From Dicyema japonicum (taxonomy: Eukaryota; Dicyemida; Rhombozoa; Dicyemidae): a DNA stretch of 64,000 nt. Each line of letters starts with the position of its first letter. Position 1 is the first letter of the stretch. The notes beneath the pieces are model-generated. The model made no database searches, had not been told where the DNA came from, and saw nothing but the letters and a program-made list of their open reading frames with translations. This document shows, one piece after another, positions 45,492 to 57,929 of the stretch. The translations under genes were made by a program, and so were the position numbers. The stretch is from NCBI GenBank assembly GCA_011109175.1, contig RDEW01000009.1, positions 1,313,545-1,377,544 on the forward strand, in the 5' to 3' direction.

Positions 45492-47231
45492 GCTTCTGTT
45501 TCCCAACCTGGGTTTCGCGAAATATTCTAGGGGTTCCGCAAAGTTCAAAAAATTATTTTATTTTTTCTTCAAAAGAATAATTTCTCGAAACAAAGTAATT
45601 TAATTCGCGCGTTTCTAAATGGAGTCTGGTGACAGTGCATATCTTAAAGTTCGATCGTATCGAGAAAGTTATATTGCCTTTGGTTACTCATGGACTGGGG
45701 ACATGGATTGCTTTCTACTACTTTGTGTGAAAAACGTGTATTGCTATGGTTCGACCAAACTTAGACGTCATTTCGTCAGTAAACATCTTGAACTTTCAAA
45801 AAAAATATTTTATGCGGAAATTGTACCAGAATAAAGTTCAAGCATCCCGTTTTACAAAAAATCGAAATAAACGAAAAACAATGCATGCTAGTTATGCTGT
45901 TGCTGAGATTGTCGCTAAAATATGAAATCACATACTCTCGCCAAAACTGTTATTTTAACTGCAAACAAAAAAGTAGTGAAGATAATGTTCGGAGAAATTG
46001 CTGCCGCTGAGCTCGACTTAATTCCTATTTCTAATAATTCTGTGAGCAGACATATCAAGGATATGTCTGATGATATTAAACCACTTTGGTTAAGCGAATA
46101 AAAAAATCTGTATTTTTTGCCCTTCAAATGGATGAAAGCTCAGATATGACCGAAAAAATAAACTCCTTGTTTTCGTTGGATATATGATCGATGAATTCAT
46201 AGAAAAATTTCTTTGCTGCAATTTTTAAGTGTATGAACATGGTTTTAAAAATAATTAATTACATCAAAATGAAGCCGTTGAAATTTCGACAGTTTTCAAA
46301 ACTTTTTGAAAATGCAGACATTCAGTTTTGATTTTGCATACTGAAGTAAGATGACTCTCAAAGGAAAACATGTTAATTCGTTTCTATGAGCTAAGGCACG
46401 AATTTTCGGTTTTTTATATACAAGACAAGTTGGATGACTTTATTGAAAATCTGAATGATGAATGTTGGTGTGGCAAATTAGCATACCTCGTCGATATTTT
46501 TCATGAACTATTTGTTCTCAATAGTAGCATGCAAGGAAGAAATGAAAATCTATTGAGTTGCGCGAACAAAATAGCTGATTTTATGAAAAAAACTACAAAT
46601 ATGGAAACGACATATCACGAATGGAAACTTGGTAATGTTCGCTCATTTGAAAGAACGAAATTTCAAAGAAATTGTTCCACAAATTTTGAGTCACTATTTA
46701 CATGTACGAATAATTATTTTATACTAATATCAATTGAACTCTATGATAGGGTGAGGAATCCTATTTCTGAGTACGAAACTACTGAAACGAGCTATCATTA
46801 AAAAGGTAGAAGAATTTGCGTTTGTTTCAAGTAACAGAAAATGAAATATTTACAGCTTTATATTGATTTTTTAAGCTAATTAGCAAAAAAGTATATCCTA
46901 TTCTGACAAACAAAGCTTTAAGGGTTTTGATAGTTTTCAACGACTTATCTCTGTGAAAGTGGATGTTCTGCATTAACAAATATAAAGCATAAAAACGCGC
47001 GAACCTACTGTATGTGGACTAAGACCTGCGTTTATTTCTGTCAAGGACAAGGGAAAATATTACAGAGCTATGCAATAGACATCTCTCACAACTATCTCAC
47101 TAACTAGCATTTTATTTTTGTTATATTAGTAAAATACTGATAATTGTTAAAAACTATATAAGGGTTCCGTATAAAATAAAAAATGTCGATAGGGTTCCGT
47201 GCTCTCAAAAAGGTTGGGAACCACTGGTTTA
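45492..47231 (+). mobile_element. hAT element (ZBED5-like transposase), about 1.74 kb, degenerate
   Basis: The ends are inverted (TTTCCCAACCTGGGTTTCGCG left, AAGGTTGGGAACCACTG right) and flanked by the 8-bp duplication GACTGTGA. Inside, plus-strand frames give a BED-finger-like start (MESGDSAYLKVRSY, TKLRRHFVSKHLELSKK), then SNNSVSRHIKDMSDDI near 46040 and a central region with YELRHEFSVFYIQDKLDDF and DIFHELFVLNSSMQGRNEN. The dimerisation tail (SALTNIKHKK) lies near 46980. Frames are broken and parts of the RNase-H-like core are missing, so it is inactive. Closely related to the shorter copy at 59111-59695. Confidence 0.85.
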
Positions 47232-47710
47232 GACTGTGACAGGAGGAGGATGTCCAGCTAAAGAAGGCGTAATTGACCGTGGTCCTGACGAACTGTTTGT
47301 AGATATTCGTCAGGGATTCTTAAGATTGGCCGCGAAGGACACTGCGACTACATGGAGGACACTTAATGCATTTAATAAGCTAGCTGAAGTAGAGTTTTTT
47401 GTCAAAAGTAACAACCATTATATTGGGATGTTTAATTCCAAAGGAAGGAAACATCCAGTTGGAGTCCATCCATTCACTCATAAGGTCATGGTTGCTGAAA
47501 ATGTAGCGTCTGTGTCTTTGGGAGCAATGAAAATGTCATCGGCATACGTATGGAAAATTGAGTTTAAACTATTCAGGATGCTAATCAGTGGAAGTTGAAA
47601 AGGATCGAAGAGAGAACATAACCCTGTGGAACCCCGTTTGGAAGATACCTGAACCATGAACTGCACGAGTGGAGGCACAATTGCCCGAGTAGGTACAACA
47701 CGAGCCAACG
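47232..47710 (-). mobile_element. LINE reverse transcriptase fragment, proximal side of a hAT insertion
   Basis: On the minus strand from 47708: LVQFMVQVSSKRGSTGLCSL, then a hydrophobic stretch and FHTYADDIFIAPKDTDATF, with the Y-A-D-D catalytic motif. It continues to SITPSLAGHPPPVTV at the insertion point. The same LINE resumes beyond the hAT element at 45491. Confidence 0.75.
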
Positions 47711-48738
47711 CATTCAGATGAATGGGATTTCTATTATTGGAAAACGCATAAATTAAATGTAAGAGTCACCAGTTGATATTTCCCATGATACTATTAATTG
47801 TCCAAATTTTTTTTCAAACTTATGGAAGTGTTCTGGAACACTATTTTGGTAGAAAGAAGTTTTTTCATGTTAATTTAAATGCTCGAAAAGGATAGAAACT
47901 TTAATGATGAAATTTTAAATATTATTTGATGCTTATTTCAGTAAATTTGATTTTTCGTGGATATTTAATATATTTAATGTATAATTTTATTAAATAATTA
48001 ATAATTAATTAATACAACCATTCAAAGTGGACCCCGCCGACATTATCGACGTTACGTTTCCTCTCTGCATGTAAATTTGATTAATTTAAAAAATTAGCTA
48101 CATGAAATTACTAAGGTCATACTACAATCATTTTTAGGTTATATTTGTGGTTGCCCTAGCTTTATTTCTCCAGGCCATCACAGGATATCCTCTTCAATGA
48201 AGCTTTCGATATACTTCTAGCGTTGAATGTGAGCAGTTTCAGAAGGGATGTATTCTCTTCATCCTCCTAAACATTTTCTCGACTGTTATCAAACCGAGAA
48301 ACGAAACACATCATTTACCAAAAATATGGCTAAACCACCTCAACTTAACAAAAATAAGAATATTGTCACACTCTGAATACGTAACCAGTCCTATAGAGAA
48401 GGCGAAATTTTAGAAATTGGGATCACTCGGTGAGCTGACGTTAAATAAATTATTTAAATACAAACAGTTTACAGTTACTACAATTACTTTCAGTCTCGGA
48501 ATTAAAAATGCATTTCTCCTAACATCTGTAAGGAAATGCCTGAAGTGCTCTTCGAGCGAGAGATGGATGCAAATTCCACTCTGACTACCAGTAGTTCTGA
48601 ATCGCTAATCTCATGAGGTCTTAGTTCCAGTGTCTTTTTTTCTTCTATGGTAAACACACCGAGAAAGTGGTTTCGGAATTATTAAATAAATGAAGTGCTA
48701 ATTAACCATTATAAGGAAAGTAAAATATTAAAACCTAA
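47711..48738. other. Region between LINE and BTB gene
   Basis: AT-rich. At 48028-48070 the minus strand encodes MQRGNVTSIMSAG, the terminus of LINE family B, standing alone. No other feature is supported. Confidence 0.4.
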
Positions 48739-49927
48739 CTAAACATAGCTATTCTTCATCCCCCTCGTACGAATAATAGACTCATTCATCCTCAAAGCCA
48801 TATTAGGAGCACTAGAAGTATCATCCGAAAACAGTAGTCCAGCAATATCAGTCATGGATGCCTTATCCAACATTCTATTTCCATGAATGTCCTTCTTTAT
48901 CACTGTAAAGGGCACATCAATGTTAAAATGATTCAACAACGCCTGAAGCTGTGTCGTCCGTCCACTATCCACCACAGGCTGTCCGTACAACACACTCACG
49001 AAACCCACCAAAGTCTGAGCGTCACAATCCAGATTAATAGACTTTATATTGTGTTTGTTTAGCAAAATCCGTAGAGGATCAGACCGCACAGCCAACACGT
49101 ATTTATGCACGTGGACCGACGTAGAGTCCTGGCATTTCAATTCAAGGTCACAAAGTCGTCCATCTCTACGTAAATCAGAAAATTTGGTAGCAAAATTGAA
49201 CACCTTCTGTCGATAATTTGGTCCGTAAAGTGATGCTATAATAAAAACGTCAGATTACCCTTTCGGCGTCTGTCCGGCTCGGGTTGCAGTGGTTGGATGC
49301 TCAGTTGATCCTCGAGCATGTTTATTTGCACATTTTCCGGAAATCCGTGGTTGTGAGACTCAATCAGTGACTTCACCACCAAATACTGACGGCAACGAGT
49401 CAATCCCACGTCGATTCGGAAGGGGCATGTGATTCTATGAGATTAAACGGAAGAACCACCTATCGTATAGTCTGAAATGATTGTCGGGACCACAGTGGGT
49501 GCCACAACCATATGTGAGGTTGTAGTATAGCAGAGAAGGGTTAGTCATGTTTCCTGAACGTTTGGTGAGAAGACGACGAATTTTCTTGGCGACAACTGGA
49601 AGAAGGCGGATCCTCATGGATTGTTGGAGTTGAATCAGCTTGTGGGCGAGTTCGTCGAATGAAACAAATTCATCCCCCTCGCTGATTATTCGTTCTCCTG
49701 TATAGTCGGGGACAATCACGTTCTCACATTCACTGACATGGGGAGGGTAGTTGTGGAGTTGCTCATTTACGCATTCGTCGCTTGGACAGCCAAGATCGCT
49801 GTCCTCAGAGAGAATAACGTCAAGACAAGTGGTCATGGATGATTCTTCCTTAAGCCCTAACACATTCTTCTTCAGCTGGTCGTATGATGTGAATAATGCC
49901 TTGGATTTAGTTAATATAATTTACCAT
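48739..49927 (-). CDS. BTB/POZ-domain protein, four exons with an ATG-only first exon
   Basis: The minus strand starts at ATG 49927-49925, with in-frame stops immediately upstream. A 25-nt intron (49900-49924) directly follows the ATG, then exon 2 (ALFTSYDQLKKNVLGLKEE onward). Further introns are 49435-49459 (25 nt) and 49236-49258 (23 nt); stop at 48739. The exons sum to 371 residues in phase. The C-terminal half is a BTB fold: DLRRDGRLCDLELKC, then VHVHKYVLAVRSDPLRILL. The N-terminal part has a cysteine-containing segment (YGCGTHCGPDNHFRLYD) and PFRIDVGLTRCRQYLVVKSL, which I do not recognise. BTB proteins often act as cullin-3 adaptors or in chromatin; the role here is unknown. Confidence 0.72.
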
Positions 49928-51752
49928 TTATTATCCAACAAGAAACAACGAATGAAAAATTAATTTAAATTACAAAAAAATAATTTTATAAATCAAATAA
50001 TAATTTTATTTGAATAATTAATTAACGATCCTTGTTTATTTTAAATGAAAAATCCTTTTTCTTTAAGATTTCATTATAATTTTTATTTTTGTTTTCAATT
50101 AACACACATTGCAACCTATATCAGAATGCATCCGAAGCTTGCTCTGCCGCTGAGAAGGCCGAGAGATCAAAACCAGTAAAATAGGCAGTCCTATCCGATG
50201 ATTGTTTAGTTTGTTCCGCTCGTGGTTGAAAACTTTTAATACAAACTCCAATAAATGCGGTAATAAAGGAAATTAATTTTCTTATCAAAACTTAATTTTT
50301 TATTCAAAGTAAAAGAGAGCTTGAAAAGGTAAGAAAACGACACTATACCCTCTCTATCTTCTGTAGACACAACGTTCAACTTGGTACTAGATGGTTCCTC
50401 GCACGTTTCGTTTGTCCCCTTCCTCCTTATAGAGCTCCTTGAAAATGTCCTTTTTTCATAAAGTCATAGATACGTCTATATATTTTTCTGCAAGCAATAT
50501 TTATTTCCTCCCGTGTTGAAAAATTTTTGGTCCACCACACAAACTCTTAGATAGAAAATCCCTTCCAGTCAACACCAGATATGTCGAATCTAAAAAAACA
50601 TCTTCAACGATATCCGGCTTTAAGTTTACAGTCTTCCTATGCTTCGTTTAATTCAGGATATCGATTTTGGAGGTCGTGGCAAAGAGTACTAGTTCATCAT
50701 GCCTTTTCCTTAAGGAATGGATATTCAGCAGCACTTTTTAAACTTCTGGATAGCAAATTTTCTGGTAGTATAATCCCCCACAACCAGGTCTATCACTTTC
50801 TTTAAATCCACCTTCGCTATTGTACATAACATCTCAGCCGTGATATTTGGTTTTGTCGGACAAAATCTTCCTCGTCCTCGATTGTTGGACGCTGATGACG
50901 AGGTCTTCGATGGAACATAACTTTCCACGGAATTTTTAGAAATAGAATTTGCATTATTTAGTAAATTAAGTTCAGCTGATTTATAAACTGGACACCCTGC
51001 GTACCCTGCATGATTGGTTGAACCAAAGTTAAGCAGTCCATATTAGACCACGGTAAACCGTCACATCTGACAGTTCCAAGCACAAAGACATCGTTAAAGT
51101 CAGCTATACGTACGTATAGATGGGAATTATAGAACCTTGATGGGCCTCTTCTCATCTATTCACGTGTGATTCACAGACAATCTTGAAACAAAACTGACAA
51201 CCGACGACGCCTCTCAATCAACGGTTTTACAATAGGGACCCTCAAATAAGTCTTCGGGATCCCCGTGTTGACATTGGAATTCCCAGCGTTTACTTTGACT
51301 TCTTCAAAATTTCTACCTGGCCCGCTTAAAAGGTCCATGAGTTGCATTAGAGCTTTTGGTGTCTGACTTTTGTTTCACTTTTTAGCGGTTTTTCAGCTCA
51401 GTTTTTTTCGCAGCTTGACATAAGGCTTTTACGTTACGTTTTTTCTAATGTAGTCCGAATCGGCTCTAACATACCTAGTAAGATAAACACAGGGGGTAAA
51501 TAAATAATTCATTGATGCAATTTCTGATTCTGGTGGCCCCTACAAGAATGTAGGCAAAAACTCATGAAATAGCTCTTCCACGCCTTGGTCTTTAGGATAC
51601 TTAAAATCCGGCCTCATTATGAGTTTTAAGATGAAAAAAGTATATTTACCGTTCTCTCAATGTTAATGATTAGGCAAACCAGTAAAAAAACACATTAAGT
51701 TCTTTTATTATAAAATACCAGAGAAACAGACTATAAATAAAAATACCAAATA
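49928..51752. other. Region with weak transposon-like frames
   Basis: On the plus strand MSNLKKHLQRYP at 50581 looks like the end of a BED zinc finger. On the minus strand 50928-50725 encodes KPNITAEMLCTIAKVDLKKV, which is unrecognised but coding-like. They may be remnants of a hAT element. The rest is AT-rich with short frames. Confidence 0.3.
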
Positions 51753-54700
51753 CTATCCAGGCTACAAATAATACCACAAAATACCACAATCAAACAGTTC
51801 CCCCCGGTATAAGCACTCACATACAAAGCAAGTAAACTGTCGAAATTTTTTAAAGTTGACTTAATTCCAGTTTTCAGCTTTAATTGGGGAATACAAAAAA
51901 TCCCAAGGCGCTTGTGGAAACATTCAAACTTCAAATCGACCTTCTCCTGTGGTAAAATACGCAAAAAACTCTGCAATGTTAAAATCATCTCCCAACCTCA
52001 GTAATTCCCCCAACAAATGAAGTCTCTTCGTCATATTGGATCGAATAGTAAATATCCAGGAAAGATTGAGTCAACAAATTTTTAAGACAGACAATAAATG
52101 TGAACATTGGGGAGATATCGGACGAGAAATTAATGGGGATGATAGCCTTGGGTGTAAAGTCGACTTTCAACGATAGTGGGAGACTAACAACTTCTACAGA
52201 GATTAGTTTGAAAGTGGATGTAGTGTACCTCCCAGGACTATAATTATCAGCACAACTAAATAATAAAAATCCAAACCTGTGCCACGTTACTAAAATACAC
52301 CCCAAATTATGTGTCTCTGAAACATCAAAGTCATCCCCTGAATAGTAAAATAAGGTGGGAATCACAAACTGGTCACCAGCTTGTTCCAATACTAATATTA
52401 GAGAAAATTAATACTGCAGTCTTCATTAGATTCAGAGTATTCGGATTCAGCGTCCCCAACAACATGAAATCCGTCATTCTGCATAAATTATAGAAATATA
52501 CAGGAATAACGCATATTTTGTCAATAGATATTTTAGAATCCAAGACCATGACAATCCTAGTCTCGACAACAAACATTTCCCCATAAAATACAATATTATC
52601 CAAGTCGATATGCTAAGCATAAATTAGAGAAATATACAGGAATAACGCATATTTTGTCAATAGATATTTTAGAATCCAAGACCATGACAATCCTAGTCTC
52701 GACAACAAACATTTCCCCATAAAATACAATATTATCCAAGTCGATATGCTAAATAATAACGAATGGGCAACATTAGGGGAGGACACTGAAGAATTAACGG
52801 TAATTGGCTCGATTGGTTGAACTTCAAGGGAGTATCTTTCTTCTACATCAATAGTATTGGCTGTGTGACATATCTCCACTAAGTCAGTAATATACTTTTA
52901 AGGTCATATCAATAAGGTCCAAGAAAGGAGATGAGACATAAAGCAACAAATTCATGCTCTTATGAGCCTCAAGAGATCCAATAGTGAGGGTGTCCTGTCC
53001 ACCATTAGTCTCCAAAGTTCCCAGACAGGTTGTTGGCTGTAAGGACAGATATTGGAGTGATTTTTGACCTCCAGATAAAAGGGTCACCACAACATCATCC
53101 AATGGAAATTTTTGTTCGTTGGTGAGTTGACATGAAATTCGGAAGATTTGATTTCTCAAAAACGTGACATTCTGACCTTCAGAAAAGTCAGCATGAACAC
53201 GTGTCGAATATATGCTATAACATTAAACGACTAATTACTATGTCGCTCCACAGTCTAGAGAAGCCTCATACACGGACTTTAGAGCAAACACGTGACCATT
53301 CTGACCTTCAATCTCAAAATCAATCATTTCCGGCTAAAATGCGAACATCGAGTAACCATCAAGTAGAAGCCCTGATTGTGGCAAATTGGGGTGATCACAA
53401 AGTCATATTGTCTGACGCTACCAGGTAGAATATCTTCACACTTTTCCATCACTTTCTCCAGCTTATACTCCGCTTTGTTAAATGAGACAGAAAAACGCTT
53501 AAGGGAGAGCAGGATAGGTAAGTTAGATCTACCATTTCAGATACAAATACTGTAAAATGACATTGATGCGAATAACATCATCAATAGAGTAACCAGGCTT
53601 ATCAAAACACACATCGAATTTTACTGGAATATTCAAATAATGTAACCAAAAGATTGTCCTTTGTATGGGTTGTCGATTAGAAATACTCGCTGATTGGAGA
53701 GTCGTTCATTCCACAGAACGTTTGAGGGAAAAGAGGAGGGAATGTTACCCTACAATAAACTTGCATAAAACCGCTAAAACATTGACAAGAATTTCTCCCA
53801 AGTTACTTAGTTCTCCACTCAAAAGTCTCATATTGTTTGTCAATAGGAGAAGGGAGAGTCTCACAAAGTTAGCAACATCAGCTATATTCAGGCATATTCT
53901 ACAGTAAGTGACATTCTGACCTAATAGCCGTCCGAAGAACATCAGTGTAGAGCGAAGGAAACCCACCATTCTGATAAAAATCAACCAGACCGAGCAGAAT
54001 CCTAAAATAACAGCAAAACAAACCCAGAGGCATGTTCGTATCTCTCTTCACGTTCACAAATGGCAGCAACTCTCATCACTAAATCAAAATTACTAGACTA
54101 CACAAATGTGACACAATTCGGTCGTATTTTATCCTTCTTAAATGAGAAACAGTCCTCCCAAGAAGAGTTAGCACGTGATTCTAATCTATGTCAACTGAAA
54201 ACCTGGTAAAAACCACAATCATCAACGCATCTACTCCAGTCGTAACAGCAGTTGGCTGCCTTCTCAATGTTCTGAGCAATGAGAAATGACTCGTCGGAGG
54301 AATATCTCTCCAACAACTCTGCAAATATCAAATATCTGCATGATATTTGAATTACTACTGATTGGACATCCAAAACAGGTTGTCGTCCAAATATTCGTTC
54401 GCAAAGTCATATATAATATCGTTTAGCACACTTTGGGCAGTAGACAGCTGTTCGGACAAAATAAGATATTTTGACAGCTACTATTATAACGGGGGATACC
54501 TTGTATGTCAAAATAGAGACGAGGGAATATACTAGAGACGTGTCAGCATTCTCAATCAGGTACAGTCTTTTGAGGTACAGCAAAGAGTCCTCGTAGTAAC
54601 TCAAATAAGTCGTCAACCAACCTAATGGTGGATTTGTAGTTGCCTGCAAATTCACTTAATATGGCAATTTTGTAGCTTCCGGTTAAAGACTTCAAATTAG

Positions 54701-55468
54701 GATGATCAGTTCCGGCAATTCCACGGATTAGTTTAGTCATTAACAATTCGTAATGACGGATAGAATTTTTAATCACATTCTCGTGGAGTCTGAGATATTA
54801 AAGGAAAGTAACAAATCAATGTCCTCAGTCGAGAAGGGAAAGGATATTGGGAAGAGGTAGTCCTGGCTCACACCGAAACTAGAACGGATATGGGAACGAC
54901 GAGAATCGGACATAAAACTGTTTGAATTTTCAGTCAACACGAGAAACAGTCTTGTGTTGGTGTGTGACATTAAATCACTAAATTTGGTAAAATAAAATCA
55001 CATAAAAGCTGTTATTTTGGTCCTAGATTCCTGAATTCGCTCATTCCAGTCCTCATCCGTCCAGTCCAGTTCAACGAATAAAACGAACAGAGAATACCAC
55101 CTTTTCTGTAAATTTTTGAGCCAATATGACATTGTTATGGATTCAAGATCTTCTGGGTAGTCTTTTGCAATATCATGGCAATTATTTATATAATTTTGAT
55201 CGTCAAATATTTCATATTTCACAGTTTGTGACATTGTTATGGATTCAAGATCTTCTGGGTAGTCTTTTGCAATATCATGGCAATTATTTATATAATTTTG
55301 ATCGTCAAATATTTCATATTTCACAGTTTGTGAAGATATTCTGCCCAAATACGAATAAAGTTGAGAATATTTTTCGTCTTTCAAATTAATCCCGGAAACT
55401 GCTATTAATGGAAGACAATTCAGCTTGATATTGAAAGGGAGAATCTCAAGTCCCACATCAGTAGACAT
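51753..55468 (-). CDS. TRAPPC11: Trafficking protein particle complex subunit 11 (TRAPPC11)
   Basis: TRAPPC11 is a subunit of TRAPP III, a tethering and Rab-GEF complex of the secretory and autophagy pathways. ATG at 55468 starts MSTDVGLEILPFNIKLN. The N-terminal fold matches the family: LPLIAVSGINLKDEKYSQLY, then LKNLQKRWYSLFVLFVELDW and TRLFLVLTENSNSF. HENVIKNSIRHYELLMTKL and KSTIRLVDDLFELLRG match the foie-gras region. Short GT-AG introns fit at 54978-55001 (24 nt) and near 54785-54807 (23 nt), and many more are needed where the frame changes between 54770 and 52380. The C-terminal beta-rich part (PQEKVDLKFECFHKRL) ends after a last 23-nt intron at TAG 51755-51753. Duplications at 52481-52752 and 55127-55330 interrupt it. 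Some middle exons are only approximately placed. Confidence 0.82.
52481..52752. repeat. 2 x 136 bp tandem duplication inside TRAPPC11
   Basis: GCATAAATTATAGAAATATAC at 52481 recurs at 52617 (one substitution seen early), and the copies run to TCGATATGCTAA. 136 is not a multiple of three, so the coding frame differs between the copies. Confidence 0.9.
55127..55330. repeat. 2 x 102 bp tandem duplication inside TRAPPC11 exon 1
   Basis: TGACATTGTTATGGATTC at 55127 recurs at 55229. The unit is 34 codons, so the frame stays open and the protein would contain a repeated 34-residue block (starting MSQTVKYEIFDDQNY). Confidence 0.92.
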
Positions 55469-56536
55469 TAATAATTTGAATATAAAATTTTAATTAAATT
55501 TAAACATTATCTTCAAATAATAGAGATTACTTAGTTAGGGAGCGATGAACATCTGAAATGACTCTTCTCTAACACCTCTGCTATTTCTAATTCGAAAGAG
55601 CCGAAGGTTATACGCCCAATACGTGCTAGTGTGTGTTTGAGGGATGTGCATCGGCCCAAGATAAGGTATCTGCTAAAATGTGTCTGGTGGTTAGTTTGGT
55701 ATTACCGTGGTTTTTTAAAGAAATCTGAAAACAATAGATCTGGTTTGTCCCATGGCCACTGCCAAACGAACCATTTAGTAATTGTTTAAGAATGGAGAGG
55801 GTTCGAGTGTGTCTGCTATAAATTTAGGCAGTTTCCTTCACGAGGTGAACAACGTGGAAGCCAACCTTATGATATGTCAACTTCTCTTAATTCCAGTCTA
55901 TCAAAACAATAACTTTATTAATTTACTGTCAATTTCCCATGTTTTGGAAATTATTTCTGTATTGCCTAAAATCTCCCCCCCCCATCAAAAAAGATAAGGA
56001 TAACTGTTACGACTGTACGCTACTTCTGTTCTAGTCCTAGATATCTCTAAACAGCAGTCGTTGCAGTTCGCTTTATATGCCGTTGGTTTCTTGCATGTAT
56101 TAGAAGTTATGGTATTCGACGTTGATTCCAGTTACATCGAGCTTTAGAAAGCCACAAGAAACTAGAAAGTCATATCTGAATAGTAATCGACTTTATCTTT
56201 GTAAAAAAACCCTGCCTATAGTAATATTATTCAGAGGAGTGTGATACAAAAAGTCACGTTGGTTAGTCTGATTATTTTGATATTCCTGAGTTTACGACAA
56301 AAACATTAAGAATATGAACACAGCTAAAAATTAGTTCTGAACGTTAAAATTCTAAGCCATTACGATTTGCATTGAAATGTTTCCATTTTTTATTTCGCTA
56401 TCACGATTTGATGGCAAGTTAGAAGGAAAGCGATTTGGATCCTATGATCACCAATTCAAAGATATAATTAATTTTTCCAACAATTCAAATTTAACCTAAA
56501 CTTATTTCTAAAAAATCATAACCGAATCATCGGGAG
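55469..56536. other. Region upstream of TRAPPC11
   Basis: AT-rich; a partial R2 repeat phrase (AGCCGAAGGTTATACG) occurs at 55599. The plus-strand frame at 55782-55997 is unrecognised. The proximal bases likely contain the TRAPPC11 promoter. Confidence 0.35.
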
Positions 56537-56700
56537 CCGTTGGTCCAATGACGGCTGAGTTCTTGCGAGAACTCGGAGGATTGTTTGCCAGAAAGAAAAG
56601 GGATCAACGAGAAGGGTTATGGCTAAGACAAAAGATTGGAATAGCCATACTCCGAGGGAACTCGTTCGCAATCCACGCAGCAGGCTTTCTCAACTGACAT
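56537..56700 (+). mobile_element. C-terminal fragment of LINE family B
   Basis: The plus strand is open for about 54 codons: GAVGPMTAEFLRELGGLFA, then RKKRDQREGLWLRQKIGI and AILRGNSFAIHAAGFLN with a stop. It is the cleanest of the three copies of this end (others at 17341 reversed and 34425). It is followed by an AT-rich tail. Confidence 0.65.
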
Positions 56701-56824
56701 TTGTTTAATTGTTAAAAAAAAAATTTTGTTAAAAAAAATCATAATAAATAAAAAATAGCATATTTATATATCTCTAACAACTCTGCAAATATTTTCTTAC
56801 GATAAAGTCAGAATGATTAGATTA

Positions 56825-57056
56825 TATCCGTTGGCGCCAGTGGTGCTATGTGGCTAGTAGGTCAAAAATTTACGTTCTTACACTCTGATGGCGTCATTAG
56901 ATCCACTTTACAAAGGAGATGTTTTATGCCTGGCCGGCATCAAAAGGATTCAACTACTCATTTCACCGGGAACAATTTCGTTACCTGGAGACAAGTTCTG
57001 GAATCGTTAGAACTCGTCAAGATCAAGGAGTTGTTTGGTTTTACCCTTGGTCTTTA
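56825..57056 (+). repeat. Diverged SINE-like repeat copy
   Basis: GTTGGCGCCAGTGG, GTGGCTAGTAGG and GGCGTCATTAGATCCACTTTAC match the head and middle of the copies at 37480 and 43640. The 3' part (CCTGGCCGGCATCAAAAGG onward) differs. It lies about 80 bases upstream of ZRANB2 and could overlap its promoter. Confidence 0.45.
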
Positions 57057-57134
57057 GAATAATTTTATTTTTTATATAAAATATTTATAAAATAATTTTA
57101 TAAAATAAATAAATAAAAAATAACACGCCTTGTT

Positions 57135-57834
57135 ATGAGTAAAGGTAAGTTTACGAATGAAGATTGGATTTGTGAAGATTCTCAGTTTTTGTTATCGAAA
57201 CATGATTTAGATGTGGAAATGTTAATTTTGCAAAGAGAGATACATGCAATCGCTGCAAGAAACCGCGTACCCACAACTCTGATAGCGGCAGAAACTCATC
57301 ACTAATGTCCGCCATCGAAATCGGGAAAGAGGCTGCTGAAAAGAGTAAAGGACTCTATAGTGCTGATGATTGGTCATGTAAGAGGTAATGTGCTGAGTAA
57401 TTTCCAGCTGTGGTAACGTGAACTGGGCGAGACGTGTTCGGTGTAATATTTGCGACCAACCAAAGTTCAAAAAAGTGGAGGAAAGGACTGGCTATGGTGG
57501 TGGCTTTTTTGAAAGGGATGATGTGAACTACAAGGAAAGAGGAGACTCTGACAACGAATTTGACGATGTTTTCTATATTTGTGATTTCTAAGTTTGGAAT
57601 GAAGAAGAAACGATTCAGGTCTTCAACAGCTCGGAAGAGTCCTTCGCCAGAAGTATTTGGTTTGTTAACAAAGAAGTCTTCGGATAGCGAGGATATCGAC
57701 CTTTCCAAGTACATGCTGGACGACGAGGAGAGTGGGTCGTATGATTTATAAAATATTCGTATCTTTACCCTCTTCGTAGTGATCAGGATGATGAATCTTC
57801 TTCGAGTCCTTCTCCAAAGAGATCCTGCCTATGA
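57135..57834 (+). CDS. ZRANB2: ZRANB2-like RanBP2-type zinc finger RNA-binding protein
   Basis: ZRANB2 is a nuclear RNA-binding protein that influences 5' splice site choice. ATG at 57135 starts MSKGKFTNEDWICED. Introns 57185-57210 (26 nt), 57385-57407 (23 nt), 57568-57592 (25 nt) and 57739-57779 (41 nt) give a 194-residue protein, stop at 57832-57834. Two RanBP2-type zinc fingers are visible: WICEDSQCGNVNFAKRDTCNRC and, 40 residues on, WSCKSCGNVNWARRVRCNIC. The family segment EERTGYGGGFFERDDVNY and a DLSKYMLDDEE motif follow. The C-terminal serine-rich tail (DESSSSPSPKR) is far shorter than the long SR region of vertebrate ZRANB2. All four introns are GT-AG. Confidence 0.92.
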
Positions 57835-57929
57835 TCTGTCTTGCTAATTAGTAGTTTGTCGTCAATTTTTTTCTGTTTTTTGTTGAGAATTGAGTTTAAA
57901 TTGGCGCTTTAGAATAGTTAGCATATTAA

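Noticed and set aside
53201-53907. Plus-strand frames of 75-80 codons
   Set aside because: They lie opposite TRAPPC11 exons on the minus strand and show no family features.
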